Assembly (NCBI GenBank): GCA_002429165.1
Contig: DIYV01000004.1
Location: forward strand, 1-9,107
Source of the DNA: Gallionella sp. UBA6045
GTDB lineage: Bacteria; Pseudomonadota; Gammaproteobacteria; Burkholderiales; Gallionellaceae
Direction of reading: 5' to 3'
DNA length: 9,107 nt
Shown: in pieces, positions 1-6,507 of the stretch
Position numbering within the stretch: position 1 is the first letter of the stretch
How the letters are laid out: each line of letters starts with the position of its first letter
The notes under the pieces: model-generated
The model's database searches: none
Told to the model about the DNA's origin: nothing
What the model saw: the letters and a program-made list of their open reading frames with translations, nothing else
Translations under genes and position numbers: made by a program

Positions 1-80
1 GTCACATCCCTTGTGAGCTTCGCCGACTCGCGCCAGTGTAGCACATCACACCGAATGTTGACAGAACGCGTCGGCCAGCC
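1..80. other. Flanking DNA left of the insertion sequence
   Basis: No gene can be supported here. Read on the minus strand, positions 40-35 give TACACT preceded by TGC at 43-41, an extended -10-like pattern that could drive a gene beyond the left edge. The matching -35 region is poor, so this is weak. A 7-bp inverted repeat (TTGACAG at 58-64, CTGTCAA at 80-86) straddles the inferred left end of the insertion sequence. Confidence 0.3.
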
Positions 81-88
81 TGTCAAGC

Positions 89-134
89 GCGGATAGAAAT
101 GTCCCCTTCCCGGAGCGGATAGAAGTGTCCCCTT
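89..134 (+). repeat. Left IS end, doubled terminal motif
   Basis: Two near-identical 20-bp copies, 89-108 and 115-134, differ at one base (GATAGAAATG versus GATAGAAGTG) and both end in TGTCCCCTT. Complementary copies occur at the right end. Paired motifs of this kind are likely transposase binding sites; this is inferred from position and symmetry only. Confidence 0.8.
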
Positions 135-169
135 GGTGATGGGTTTTATTACTCGGGTGTGCGACCGGA

Positions 170-1537
170 TCACGGGCGTGGTGTCAGCGAGGCCTTCCGT
201 TGCATCGCAGCGTCCACCCAGCGTTGGTGCTGGACGTGCCACGGATGGTCCGGGGCGGGACGCTGTGGTCCGGGCGTCGCCACGAGGGGGACGGGCGCAC
301 CGCTCGGCGTGCCGGGCCGGCCTCGCGCCACGGCGCGCGCGACGGCCGGGGTCCAGGCACAGACCCGCTCGTGCCCGTCTCGCCCGACATGAATCACGCG
401 CACCCGCCCATCCTCCGTCTCGCGCACCAGGACCGTGCTCTTCGCCGGCACGCGGCCGCGCGCCGCGCGATCCAGCTGCAGGCCTTGGGTTTTGTACTGC
501 ACGACGTAATCCTGGCTGATGACGCGAGTCTCCTCAAGGCAGAACACGTCGTCGTCCGCGCGGTGCGGATCCCGGGCGCGGTGATAGTCGACCGCGCTCG
601 TGGGGGCGACGGCAAAGCGCGCATTGTGCGCGGGGAGATACGTCGCGGCGACATAGGCGTTCGCGGCGACATCATCGCTGATCGCCAGGAGCCGCATTTT
701 CTTGATGCACCGATCCTGTTGCGTCCCATGGCTCCGTTCGACCCGGCCCTTCGCCTGCGGGCTCGCCGCCCCGATGATCGTGATGTCGAGTTTCTGGCAC
801 ATGCGTCCAAACTGCGTGAAGGCTTCCACGCCGCGCGTGGTCTCGTTCAGCGTGGGCTCGCGCTTGTACACGGTTTTCCAATCCGTGTAGAGGGCGCGCG
901 GCACCCCGTACGCGGCGATCCACGCCTTGAGCACGGTCACGGCGGCCCACGTCGTCTCTTCCGCGCCGAAGTGCAGCAGCGTCGTGCTCGTGGCATCATC
1001 GACCATGTTCATCACGCAGCTCCGCTGCCCCGCGCGAGCCCCGCGCCCTTCGTACCAGTCGTGAAAGCTGCCGTCCAGTTGGACCAACTCGCCAAAGTGG
1101 GCCTTGCGCTCGCGGCGTGTCTGCGCCGGCCGGCCTCGGGGGGTCCGACTCCACAGGCCCGCGTCGCGCATCCAGTCCCGCAGCGTGGATCGCGCCACCA
1201 GCACGCCGTGATCACACCAGAGATGCTCCGCAACCAGCGTGGGGCCGAAGCGCTGGCTAGGCCCCTTCGCCATGCCCCCGCCATAGTGCTGCCGGATCAG
1301 CGCCACCACGGTCGCGCGTTCCGCTGGCCCCGCGGCGTGATTCGAGCAGCGCCCGACATTGCCATGCACCAACGCCCCCGCGCCCTCCAGCCGGTAGCGC
1401 CGCCACAACCGCTTCGCCTGCCGATAGCTGATCCCCAGCAGCGGGACGGCCTCGGTCAACGTGATCGTCTGCGTCGCGACTCGTGCCAGCACGGCCCCTC
1501 GATTGAACTCTTTCCGACTCATGGCTGTCCGCTCCAC
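170..1537 (-). CDS. ISNCY family transposase (DDE integrase fold)
   Basis: This 455-residue transposase catalyses excision and insertion of the surrounding element. Residues about 26-60 form a helix-turn-helix-like DNA-binding region (LTEAVPLLGISYRQAKRLW). The catalytic core follows, with likely DDE residues D155 (in VQLDGSFHDW), D219 (in ALYTDWKTVY) and E267 (in KGRVERSHGTQ). The D-E spacing of 48 is normal for rve-type cores, and the LDGSFHDW block is typical of ISNCY transposases. A C-terminal part of roughly 150 residues ends close to the left IS end. The GTG start at 1537 is chosen because an AGGAGG sits 7 bases upstream. An ATG at 1522 in the same frame would be too far from that site. 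The gene appears intact, with no frameshift. A long ORF on the opposite strand (200-1561) is a GC-driven shadow. Confidence 0.92.
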   Translation of the reverse strand: MERTAMSRKEFNRGAVLARVATQTITLTEAVPLLGISYRQAKRLWRRYRLEGAGALVHGNVGRCSNHAAGPAERATVVALIRQHYGGGMAKGPSQRFGPTLVAEHLWCDHGVLVARSTLRDWMRDAGLWSRTPRGRPAQTRRERKAHFGELVQLDGSFHDWYEGRGARAGQRSCVMNMVDDATSTTLLHFGAEETTWAAVTVLKAWIAAYGVPRALYTDWKTVYKREPTLNETTRGVEAFTQFGRMCQKLDITIIGAASPQAKGRVERSHGTQQDRCIKKMRLLAISDDVAANAYVAATYLPAHNARFAVAPTSAVDYHRARDPHRADDDVFCLEETRVISQDYVVQYKTQGLQLDRAARGRVPAKSTVLVRETEDGRVRVIHVGRDGHERVCAWTPAVARAVARGRPGTPSGAPVPLVATPGPQRPAPDHPWHVQHQRWVDAAMQRKASLTPRP

Positions 1538-1564
1538 ACCAACCTCCTCAGAGGCCAGTAGGTT

Positions 1565-1608
1565 AGGGGACAGTTCTATCCGCGTTTCGAGGGGACACTA
1601 TCATCCGC
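1565..1608 (-). repeat. Right IS end, doubled terminal motif
   Basis: Two copies of the terminal motif are seen on the minus strand, inner at 1565-1583 and outer at 1590-1608. The outer copy is the most diverged (GCGGATGATAGTGTCCCCT, 15 of 19 positions matching the left outer copy). The inner copy lies just upstream of the transposase ribosome binding site, so binding there could affect transposase expression (inference). Confidence 0.75.
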
Positions 1609-1634
1609 CGACAACATCAGCAATGGGGGATGGG

Positions 1635-1676
1635 GATAGGAGGATAGGAGGGCCTATCGTCCTATCGTCCTATCAT
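1635..1676. repeat. Hairpin with 8-bp tandem repeat between IS and aroC
   Basis: Arms 1635-1648 and 1653-1666 are complementary at 13 of 14 positions with a 4-base loop. The right arm belongs to a tandem run of three 8-bp units (CCTATCGT, CCTATCGT, CCTATCAT) at 1653-1676. It lies just after the aroC stop on the minus strand and could stall or end transcription, but it lacks a T tract. It may equally be a simple-sequence expansion. Confidence 0.6.
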
Positions 1677-1684
1677 CCTGCCGT

Positions 1685-2566
1685 TCACGGAGCGGGCTTC
1701 TTGTGCACGTCGACGTTGTTGCCGATGATGCCGCCGAGGATGCCGCCGGCATGGTTGGATAAAAAGCCTTGAGGTGTCATCTCGTCGCCGTGTTCGCTGC
1801 CTTTCTGCATCACGCAACCGAAGCCCGCGCCGATCTCGACGCCCTTCACCGCGTTGATGCTCATCATCGCGTAGGCGATCTCGGCATCGAGGCGGTCGTA
1901 CACCGGCTCACCCAGGCCGACCGGCACGTTCTCCGCCACCACGGTCAACTTCGCGCCGATCGAGTCGCCGGACTTGCGCAACGCGTCTATGTAATCTTCC
2001 AGCGCCGGCACCACGCTGGGATCCGGCGCGAAGAACGGGTTGTCGTTGACCCCGTCCCAGCTCCTGAACGGGATCTCGATCTCGCCGATCTGGGAGATGT
2101 AACCGCGTATCACCACGCCGTATTTTTCGTGCAGCCATTTCTTCGCGATCGCGCCGGCCGCGACGCGCACCGCGGTCTCGCGCGCGGAGGAACGCCCGCC
2201 GCCGCGATAGTCGCGGAAGCCGTATTTCTGCGTGTAGGTGTAGTCGGCATGGCCCGGGCGGAAGGTGCTGGCGATGTTGCCGTAATCCTTGCTGCGCTGG
2301 TCCTCGTTGCGAATCAGCAGCGCGATCGGCGTGCCGGTAGTCCTGCCCTCGAATATGCCAGACAGGATTTCCACCGTGTCCGATTCGCGGCGCTGCGTGA
2401 CATGGCGCGAGGTGCCGGGCTTGCGCCGGTCCAGGTCATGCTGCAGGTCGGCCGCGGACAACTCCATGCCCGGCGGACAGCCATCCACCACGCAGCCGAT
2501 CGCCGCTCCGTGCGATTCACCGAATGATGTCACCGTGAATAGTGTGCCGAGTGTGTTTCCAGACAT
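1685..2566 (-). CDS. aroC: Chorismate synthase, C-terminally truncated (probably inactive)
   Basis: Chorismate synthase converts 5-enolpyruvylshikimate-3-phosphate to chorismate using reduced FMN, the last step of the shikimate pathway in the cytoplasm. Residues 1-280 match the family closely: FGESHG (15-20), [14 protein letters not shown] (41-54), RPGHADYTY with its conserved His (103-111), [12 protein letters not shown] (121-132), GDSIGAK (200-206), and [11 protein letters not shown] (270-280). After residue 280 the similarity stops and a 13-residue tail ([13 protein letters not shown]) leads to a stop, giving 293 residues where about 360 are expected. The missing part normally holds the KPTSSI and GRHDPC blocks, which contribute to the FMN/substrate site, so activity is unlikely. 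I could not find the lost segment in another frame nearby. The start at 2566 follows a GAGG at 7 bases; 18 further in-frame codons upstream lack family similarity. It is divergent from the MDR gene. Confidence 0.9.
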   Translation of the reverse strand: MSGNTLGTLFTVTSFGESHGAAIGCVVDGCPPGMELSAADLQHDLDRRKPGTSRHVTQRRESDTVEILSGIFEGRTTGTPIALLIRNEDQRSKDYGNIASTFRPGHADYTYTQKYGFRDYRGGGRSSARETAVRVAAGAIAKKWLHEKYGVVIRGYISQIGEIEIPFRSWDGVNDNPFFAPDPSVVPALEDYIDALRKSGDSIGAKLTVVAENVPVGLGEPVYDRLDAEIAYAMMSINAVKGVEIGAGFGCVMQKGSEHGDEMTPQGFLSNHAGGILGGIIGNNVDVHKKPAP

Positions 2567-2599
2567 GACCAAACCTCGCGTAATTATTGCTGCGAGTTT

Positions 2600-2627
2600 A
2601 ACATAACAGCCACCATGCATAAGCCAA
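2600..2627 (-). promoter_or_regulatory. Possible sigma70 promoter for aroC
   Basis: On the minus strand TTGGCT (2627-2622) and TATGTT (2605-2600) are separated by 16 bases, each matching the consensus hexamers at 4 of 6 positions. They lie in the 80-bp divergent gap before aroC. The match is weak. No equally good candidate was seen for the plus-strand MDR gene. Confidence 0.25.
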
Positions 2628-2646
2628 CGAACCTGGAGATTGAACG

Positions 2647-3660
2647 ATGAAAGCGATACTGATGACCAGCGCGGGCGGTCCCGAAGTGCTGTCCCATTGC
2701 GATGTCGAAATACCCGAACTGCCCTCGCCGCATCATCTGCGCGTGAAACTGGCCGCTGCCGCAGTCAATCCGCTGGACATCAAACTGCGCGCCAAGGCGC
2801 TTTATCATCCCGACAAGTTGCCCGCGATACTGGGTTGCGATGGCGCAGGCATCGTGGAAAAGACCGGCAATGCGGTAACGCGTTTCAAGGCTGGTGATGC
2901 GGTGTTTTTCAACAACGGCGGACTGGGCGGGAACCAGGGCGACGAGCCGGGCTGTTATGCCGAATTCACCACGGTGCACGAAGAATATTGCGCCGCTGCA
3001 CCCGCGAATATCAGCCTGCAGGACAGCGCCGCGTTGCCGCTGGTGCTGATCACGGCCTGGGAAGCACTGGTTGAGCGCACCGATTTGCAACCTGGCCAGA
3101 CCATCCTGATTCATGGCGGTGCGGGCGGCGTCGGGCATATCGCGCTGCAGCTCGCCCGGCATCTCGGCGCCCGGGTGGCGGTCACGGTCGGCGACGACAG
3201 GAAGAAAGGGCTGACACAGGGTCTGGAAGCCGACAGGATCATCCGCTACCGGGATACGGATTTCGTGGCGGAGATTGCCGAATGGACCGGCGGAAAAGGC
3301 GTGGACGTGGTGTTCGACACGGTGGGTGGGGAGACTTTCCTGCGCTCGTTCAATGCGGCGCGCATCGGCGGCAAAATCGTCACCATCCTGTCCACCCCGT
3401 TATCGCCGGAGGACATGCAACTGGCACGGCTGCGCAATCTGTCGATATGCTATGAACTGATGCTGACACCGCAGGTGATGAAACTGCACGGGGAACGCAT
3501 CCGCCAGCGCAAGATACTCGAGCAGGGCGCGCAACTCGTCGAGGCCGGCAAGCTAGGTGTGCTGGTTTCCCATGCGCTGCCGCTACAGGATGCGGCCGAG
3601 GCGCATCGCCTGATCGAAAAAGGCGGCGTGTTGGGCAAGATCGTCCTGACGATGGGCTGA
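2647..3660 (+). CDS. Quinone oxidoreductase-like MDR protein (zinc-free, NADPH-dependent)
   Basis: This 337-residue protein belongs to the medium-chain dehydrogenase/reductase superfamily, in the quinone oxidoreductase/zeta-crystallin-like group. Members transfer hydride from NAD(P)H to quinones or activated alkenes in the cytoplasm; the actual substrate cannot be read here. The N-terminal GroES-like domain (about 1-120) has VNPLDIKLR and GCDGAG, with Cys where zinc alcohol dehydrogenases have the GHE histidine. No four-cysteine structural zinc cluster is visible, so it is probably zinc-free. The Rossmann domain has [16 protein letters not shown] (156-171) as the nucleotide-binding loop and [11 protein letters not shown] (218-228). 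The C terminus has the usual [15 protein letters not shown] ending. The ATG is preceded by GGAG with about 8 bases spacing. The stop codon's last base coincides with the start of a palindromic repeat element. Confidence 0.88.
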   Translation: MKAILMTSAGGPEVLSHCDVEIPELPSPHHLRVKLAAAAVNPLDIKLRAKALYHPDKLPAILGCDGAGIVEKTGNAVTRFKAGDAVFFNNGGLGGNQGDEPGCYAEFTTVHEEYCAAAPANISLQDSAALPLVLITAWEALVERTDLQPGQTILIHGGAGGVGHIALQLARHLGARVAVTVGDDRKKGLTQGLEADRIIRYRDTDFVAEIAEWTGGKGVDVVFDTVGGETFLRSFNAARIGGKIVTILSTPLSPEDMQLARLRNLSICYELMLTPQVMKLHGERIRQRKILEQGAQLVEAGKLGVLVSHALPLQDAAEAHRLIEKGGVLGKIVLTMG

Positions 3661-3780
3661 ACCCCCTCAGTCCCCCTTATCATAACCAGCGACTTGGCTA
3701 TCGTTTCTTGATAGCTTAGTCGAATGGCTAGTAGTTGCAACAGGGGAAAGCCATGCTCCTCCCCTGACAAGGGGAGGCTG
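3660..3780 (+). repeat. Palindromic repeat element, large form, copy 1
   Basis: It starts with AACCCCCTCAGTCCCCCTT and then has the core: ATAACCAGC box (3682-3690), arms 3691-3702 and 3710-3721 (GACT..GCTATC / GATAGC..AGTC), and a TGGCTAGTAGTTG box. A second perfect 8-bp hairpin follows, CCTCCCCT (3758-3765) and AGGGGAGG (3770-3777) around loop GACA. The same order and nearly the same sequence occur in reverse orientation at 8337-8469, but here the last outer arm is cut short by the adjoining second core. Lying between convergent genes, its hairpins could act as a two-way transcription terminator (inference). Confidence 0.85.
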
Positions 3781-3782
3781 GG

Positions 3783-3847
3783 ATAACCAGCGACTTGGCT
3801 ATCGTCTTCTGATAGCTTTGTCGAATGGCTAGTAGTTGCATCAGGGG
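3783..3847 (+). repeat. Palindromic repeat core, copy 2
   Basis: This is a second core unit directly after copy 1, in the same orientation and without the G/C-rich outer arms. The stem arms are 3792-3803 and 3811-3822; the outer pairing is weakened because AGTC has become TGTC. It ends with the TGGCTAGTAGTTG box and TCAGGGG, immediately next to the globin stop codon (3849-3851). The presence of a core alone shows that cores can occur without the full element. Confidence 0.85.
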
Positions 3848-3848
3848 T

Positions 3849-4247
3849 TTACCCTTCCCGGTTGCGCATGTGGTCAGCCACCTTGGCGAAGGCGGCAGAC
3901 AATTCCTGACGCAATGCCGCATCTTCCACCACTTCATCCAACGCCTGATTCATGCACAGCAGCCACTGGTCGCGCTCTGCTGCACCGATGCTGAACGGCA
4001 GATGGCGGCCGCGCAACATCGGGTGGCCGTATTGATCGACATACAGCGGCGGCCCGCCCATCCAGCCGGTCAGGAACTTGAACAGCTTGTCCGTCGCGCC
4101 CTGCAGGTCTTCCGCGTGCAGCTTCCTGATGCCATAGGTCTCCGGCAACTCGTCCATCAACTGATAGAAGCGCCGCACCAGCGCGCGAACCTTTTCTTCG
4201 CCGCCGATGCGCTGATAGTGGGTGAGTGATGATGGACTGATTTGCAT
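3849..4247 (-). CDS. Group II truncated hemoglobin
   Basis: This 132-residue heme protein belongs to the truncated 2-on-2 globin family, group II (TrHbO/GlbO-like). Such proteins bind oxygen or other diatomic ligands in the cytoplasm and are linked to oxygen delivery, redox or NO/peroxide chemistry; the specific role here is unknown. Visible features are YQRIGGEEKVRALVRRFY (11-28) with the B10 Tyr at 28, the group II segment FLTGWMGGPPLYV (58-70), GHPMLRGRHLPF with proximal His 82, and Trp 95 at the G8 position typical of group II. The length is normal. The ATG at 4247 has only a distant GAGG upstream. It lies 45 bp after pldA on the same strand and is probably cotranscribed with it. Downstream are two palindromic repeats that may terminate the transcript. 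Confidence 0.93.
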   Translation of the reverse strand: MQISPSSLTHYQRIGGEEKVRALVRRFYQLMDELPETYGIRKLHAEDLQGATDKLFKFLTGWMGGPPLYVDQYGHPMLRGRHLPFSIGAAERDQWLLCMNQALDEVVEDAALRQELSAAFAKVADHMRNREG

Positions 4248-4292
4248 ATTTTATATGTGCCTCTATAAGTTTGAATTTGATTGAGGGAGACT

Positions 4293-5390
4293 CTACCATT
4301 CACGGAACGATATACCCAAACCTATCGTATTCTGGCGATGGTTATAGTCGATCAGGCTCTCGCCATACCCGGAAGACATCTGTATGTGCATGCGCGCCGC
4401 ACTGCCGACCTTTACCGGTGTCGCCCAATCGACCTGCATATAACCGCGGTTACTCGTCCTGTGCAGATTGTTGCGCAGCAGCATCGCGATGGATTGCTTT
4501 TTATCCCTGGGCTCCCAGCGGATGACCAGATCGCCGCGCCCGAGATAATCGATGATGTCAGGATTGTCGTCTTTCAAGGGATTTTCCGGGACACGCCACC
4601 AGCCACGCAGCATGATGGAGGTCATATCGTTCCATTCCCAACCGCCGAGCAGATAGAACCGGTACCAGCCGCGTGACTCCGGCATGGGACGGCCGTTCGA
4701 TTGGTGCACCCAGCCGAAATTGATGAGTTTCAATCCGGACACATGGCTTGTTCCCAGCGTGGCAATCAATTCCGGCTCATATATGGTTTCGCGGAACGGG
4801 GATGAGTTCCGGAAATTGAACGCCTGCCAATAGGATTGTTGCGTGTAGGCCCCCCACAAACGGAAGGTTTTTATACCCAGAAAATCGATATTGCGCTGAT
4901 CGCCTATATCAGCCTTGAAGCTCAACTGGAACTTGACCTCCGCGGCATCCATGTCTCTGGGTGCGGACGCATTATGAACGATCAGCGGCGAACTGGGCTG
5001 GCGGTTGGGATTGCTGCTCCAATTCACCAGCAGGTAATTTTGCCGGTATGGCTGGAGCCGGTCCAATTCGCTTGAGTCCAGATTGGACAGGTTATCCAGG
5101 TTCCACGCCTTGGTCAGGTATGAACGCTCGGGGCCGTGCGATACAGCGGCAGCGGAGGCCGCGGGGGAAATACTTGCATGCGAATTTTCGTCGGGAACGG
5201 TGCTTTCCCGCACCCCCGGTGTAAGCGCGGACGCGGGAGCAGCCAACCGGTCGTAGCATTTCAAGCGCGCGGCATCATCGTCCGGATACTGCTGCGCGCA
5301 CGGCAAGTAGATATCGCTGCCGGCATATGCCGATTGGAATAGCGCTGTGCAGAACACAAAAGACAGTAAAGTACCGCGCTTCATCATCAT
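4293..5390 (-). CDS. pldA: Outer membrane phospholipase A (OMPLA/PldA)
   Basis: This is a predicted outer-membrane beta-barrel phospholipase that hydrolyses phospholipids misplaced in the outer leaflet and is normally activated by calcium-dependent dimerisation. With the start at 5390 it has 365 residues: a signal peptide (MMMKRGTLLSFVFCTALF, likely cleaved after AYA at 23), an N-terminal extension with a D-AARLKCYDRL motif (39-49), and the barrel from about 145. The barrel has SSPFRETIYEPEL (196-208), the active-site block VHQSNGRPMPESRGWYRFY (228-246), SGYGESLIDYN (340-350), and a terminal Trp typical of BAM substrates. His229 and Ser231 match the E. coli His142/Ser144, and Arg234 and Ser239 match calcium ligands. 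The third catalytic residue (E. coli Asn156) is Tyr243. An upstream in-frame ATG at 5450 would spoil the signal peptide. The ribosome binding site is weak. It lies between thpR and the globin gene. Confidence 0.92.
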   Translation of the reverse strand: MMMKRGTLLSFVFCTALFQSAYAGSDIYLPCAQQYPDDDAARLKCYDRLAAPASALTPGVRESTVPDENSHASISPAASAAAVSHGPERSYLTKAWNLDNLSNLDSSELDRLQPYRQNYLLVNWSSNPNRQPSSPLIVHNASAPRDMDAAEVKFQLSFKADIGDQRNIDFLGIKTFRLWGAYTQQSYWQAFNFRNSSPFRETIYEPELIATLGTSHVSGLKLINFGWVHQSNGRPMPESRGWYRFYLLGGWEWNDMTSIMLRGWWRVPENPLKDDNPDIIDYLGRGDLVIRWEPRDKKQSIAMLLRNNLHRTSNRGYMQVDWATPVKVGSAARMHIQMSSGYGESLIDYNHRQNTIGLGISFREW

Positions 5391-5511
5391 GGAAATTTTC
5401 AAGAATACCTCTGGCAACCCTGATACTCGCGCGCATCCTTTGCGCGGCAATCATATTTCTACCAACTCAAGCGATGGTACATCCTGAACGGCGATGCGAC
5501 TACAGGTAGGA

Positions 5512-6126
5512 TTATCCGCTATACGGCAGCAAAGGGAAGCGAGCCAATACCCTATAACTCGCCAGCCCGTCCTTCTGCTCTGATTGTACCAGCGCGAAAT
5601 CTTTTATCTGCCAGCGCACCGGTTGCATTGCCGGCAGCGGCGGTGTCAATTCCGCCCGGCCAGAGGCCGGTTGCGGATTGCCTGCCTTTGGTGCATCAGT
5701 CCATCGGGCATTACGCAACAGCGTGACGTGCGGTTTGTATTCGCGCTGATCGTATTTGAAACCGTGCACCGACAGGCGATGTTTCAGCGCACCGACCAGT
5801 TGCGCCAACTGCTGTGGCATTTCGCCCGGCGCTGCATACACGATGCGGTTATGCCCCCAGTAGCCGGCCATATCAAAACATAGCTCAAAGTCTTTCCCGC
5901 TCACTTCCTGCGCCGCCAATTGCAACGCCTCAAGCCTGGACTGCTCGACATCGCCGATGAACACCAGCGTGTTGTGCAGTGTCTCACCGTGCATGTCTCG
6001 CCCCCCGCACAGGTGCTGCAGCGGTTTCTGCCAGACGGCCAGTTGGCCGCGCTCGGCGGCAGTCGGCCACAGCGCGAAAAACACCTTTGCTTTCGGATTG
6101 CCTGATGGATGGGTCATGGCCTGCAT
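5512..6126 (-). CDS. thpR: RNA 2',3'-cyclic phosphodiesterase (2'-5' RNA ligase family, ThpR/LigT)
   Basis: A 204-residue member of the 2H phosphoesterase superfamily, which opens 2',3'-cyclic phosphates on RNA and can join 2'-5' linkages in vitro; its cellular role is unclear. The two signature H-x-T motifs are HNTL (51-54) and HVTL (133-136), each providing catalytic His and Thr. KVFFALWPT (14-22) matches the usual N-terminal strand. I prefer the ATG at 6126, with GGAG 11 bases upstream; an ATG at 6117 is also possible. The same frame stays open to 6264, but those 46 codons run through the palindromic repeat array and have no family similarity, so they are not counted. It heads a likely three-gene minus-strand unit with pldA (121 bp downstream) and the globin gene. 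It is divergent from the FAD oxidase gene. Confidence 0.9.
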   Translation of the reverse strand: MQAMTHPSGNPKAKVFFALWPTAAERGQLAVWQKPLQHLCGGRDMHGETLHNTLVFIGDVEQSRLEALQLAAQEVSGKDFELCFDMAGYWGHNRIVYAAPGEMPQQLAQLVGALKHRLSVHGFKYDQREYKPHVTLLRNARWTDAPKAGNPQPASGRAELTPPLPAMQPVRWQIKDFALVQSEQKDGLASYRVLARFPLLPYSG

Positions 6127-6144
6127 TTTATCCGCATCTCCAAC

Positions 6145-6425
6145 ATAACCAGCCTGCGTGTGTTGTTGGGGCTTTAGCCCCTTACAACCACGGCGTACCC
6201 CCTTGCGGGTGAATTTGGTTATTGTCCTTTGATAACCTAGTCGAATGGCTATAACCATAACCAATCACTTGGCAGCTTGCTGCCTTAGTGAGATGGCTAG
6301 TTGTTTCATCAATGACTTGCCCAGTGTCTTGTGCTGGGTTATAACCAGCCACTTTGCCATCGTTCTTTGATGGCTTAGTGGATTGGCTAGTTGTTTTACC
6401 AGTCAGATGGCTAGTAGTCATATCA
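6145..6425 (+). repeat. Array of diverged palindromic repeat units
   Basis: Most of the 381-bp gap between thpR and the FAD oxidase gene is an array of related units in one orientation. Unit 1 (6145-6190) has ATAACCAGC and a GGGGC/GCCCC hairpin. Unit 2 has stem arms 6217-6222 and 6232-6237 and the box TAGTCGAATGGCT. Unit 3 has CACT/AGTG (6266-6269, 6287-6290) and GGCAGC/GCTGCC. Unit 4 has CCCAG/CTGGG (6320-6324, 6334-6338). Unit 5 has ATAACCAGC at 6341, CACT/AGTG (6350-6353, 6377-6380) and GCCATC/GATGGC. A last partial unit has only AGTCAGATGGCTAGTAGT. Arm sequences differ between units while pairing is kept. Placed before two divergent genes, the array could influence their transcription (inference). 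Confidence 0.85.
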
Positions 6426-6507
6426 GTAGTTTCAATAGGGTCGAGTACTGCGCTGCATTCAGGTAAAATGCGCATCTTGCCGAGCCCGAGATGACCCAAA
6501 CAGAACC

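Larger units (their letters stand above)
81..1616 (-). mobile_element. ISNCY-type insertion sequence, complete
   Basis: This is an insertion sequence of about 1.54 kb with a single transposase gene on the minus strand. Both ends carry two direct copies of a motif close to GCGGATAGAARTGTCCCCT, facing inwards: 89-108 and 115-134 on the left, and the complements at 1590-1608 and 1565-1583 on the right. The spacing between copies is 26 bp on the left and 25 bp on the right. The exact ends are inferred. Taking TGT at 81 and ACA ending at 1616 puts both outer motifs 8 bp inside the ends. No convincing target-site duplication is visible; a CAGC at 76-79 and 1618-1621 is the best match and could be chance. 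The element looks more GC-rich than its surroundings, which fits recent acquisition. It lies 3' of the truncated aroC, about 70 bp beyond its stop. Confidence 0.85.

Noticed and set aside
200..1561. Long plus-strand ORF (453 residues) opposite the transposase
   Set aside because: It is an antisense shadow produced by high GC and the transposase codon use; the minus-strand frame has the DDE motifs, a ribosome binding site and family-typical blocks.
1769..2527. Plus-strand ORF opposite aroC
   Set aside because: The aroC frame has clear family motifs; the antisense product is low-complexity Arg/Ala/His rich with no recognisable domain.
2584..3162. Minus-strand ORF opposite the MDR gene
   Set aside because: It overlaps a well-supported oxidoreductase gene and shows no domain or ribosome binding site.
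3660..3847. tRNA or other classical structural RNA gene
   Set aside because: The hairpins do not form a cloverleaf, there is no anticodon or CCA arrangement, and the sequence recurs as a repeat elsewhere in the window.
6145..6425. CRISPR array
   Set aside because: Units are diverged, irregularly spaced, carry covarying hairpin arms and lack constant repeats with unique spacers; no cas genes are in the window.
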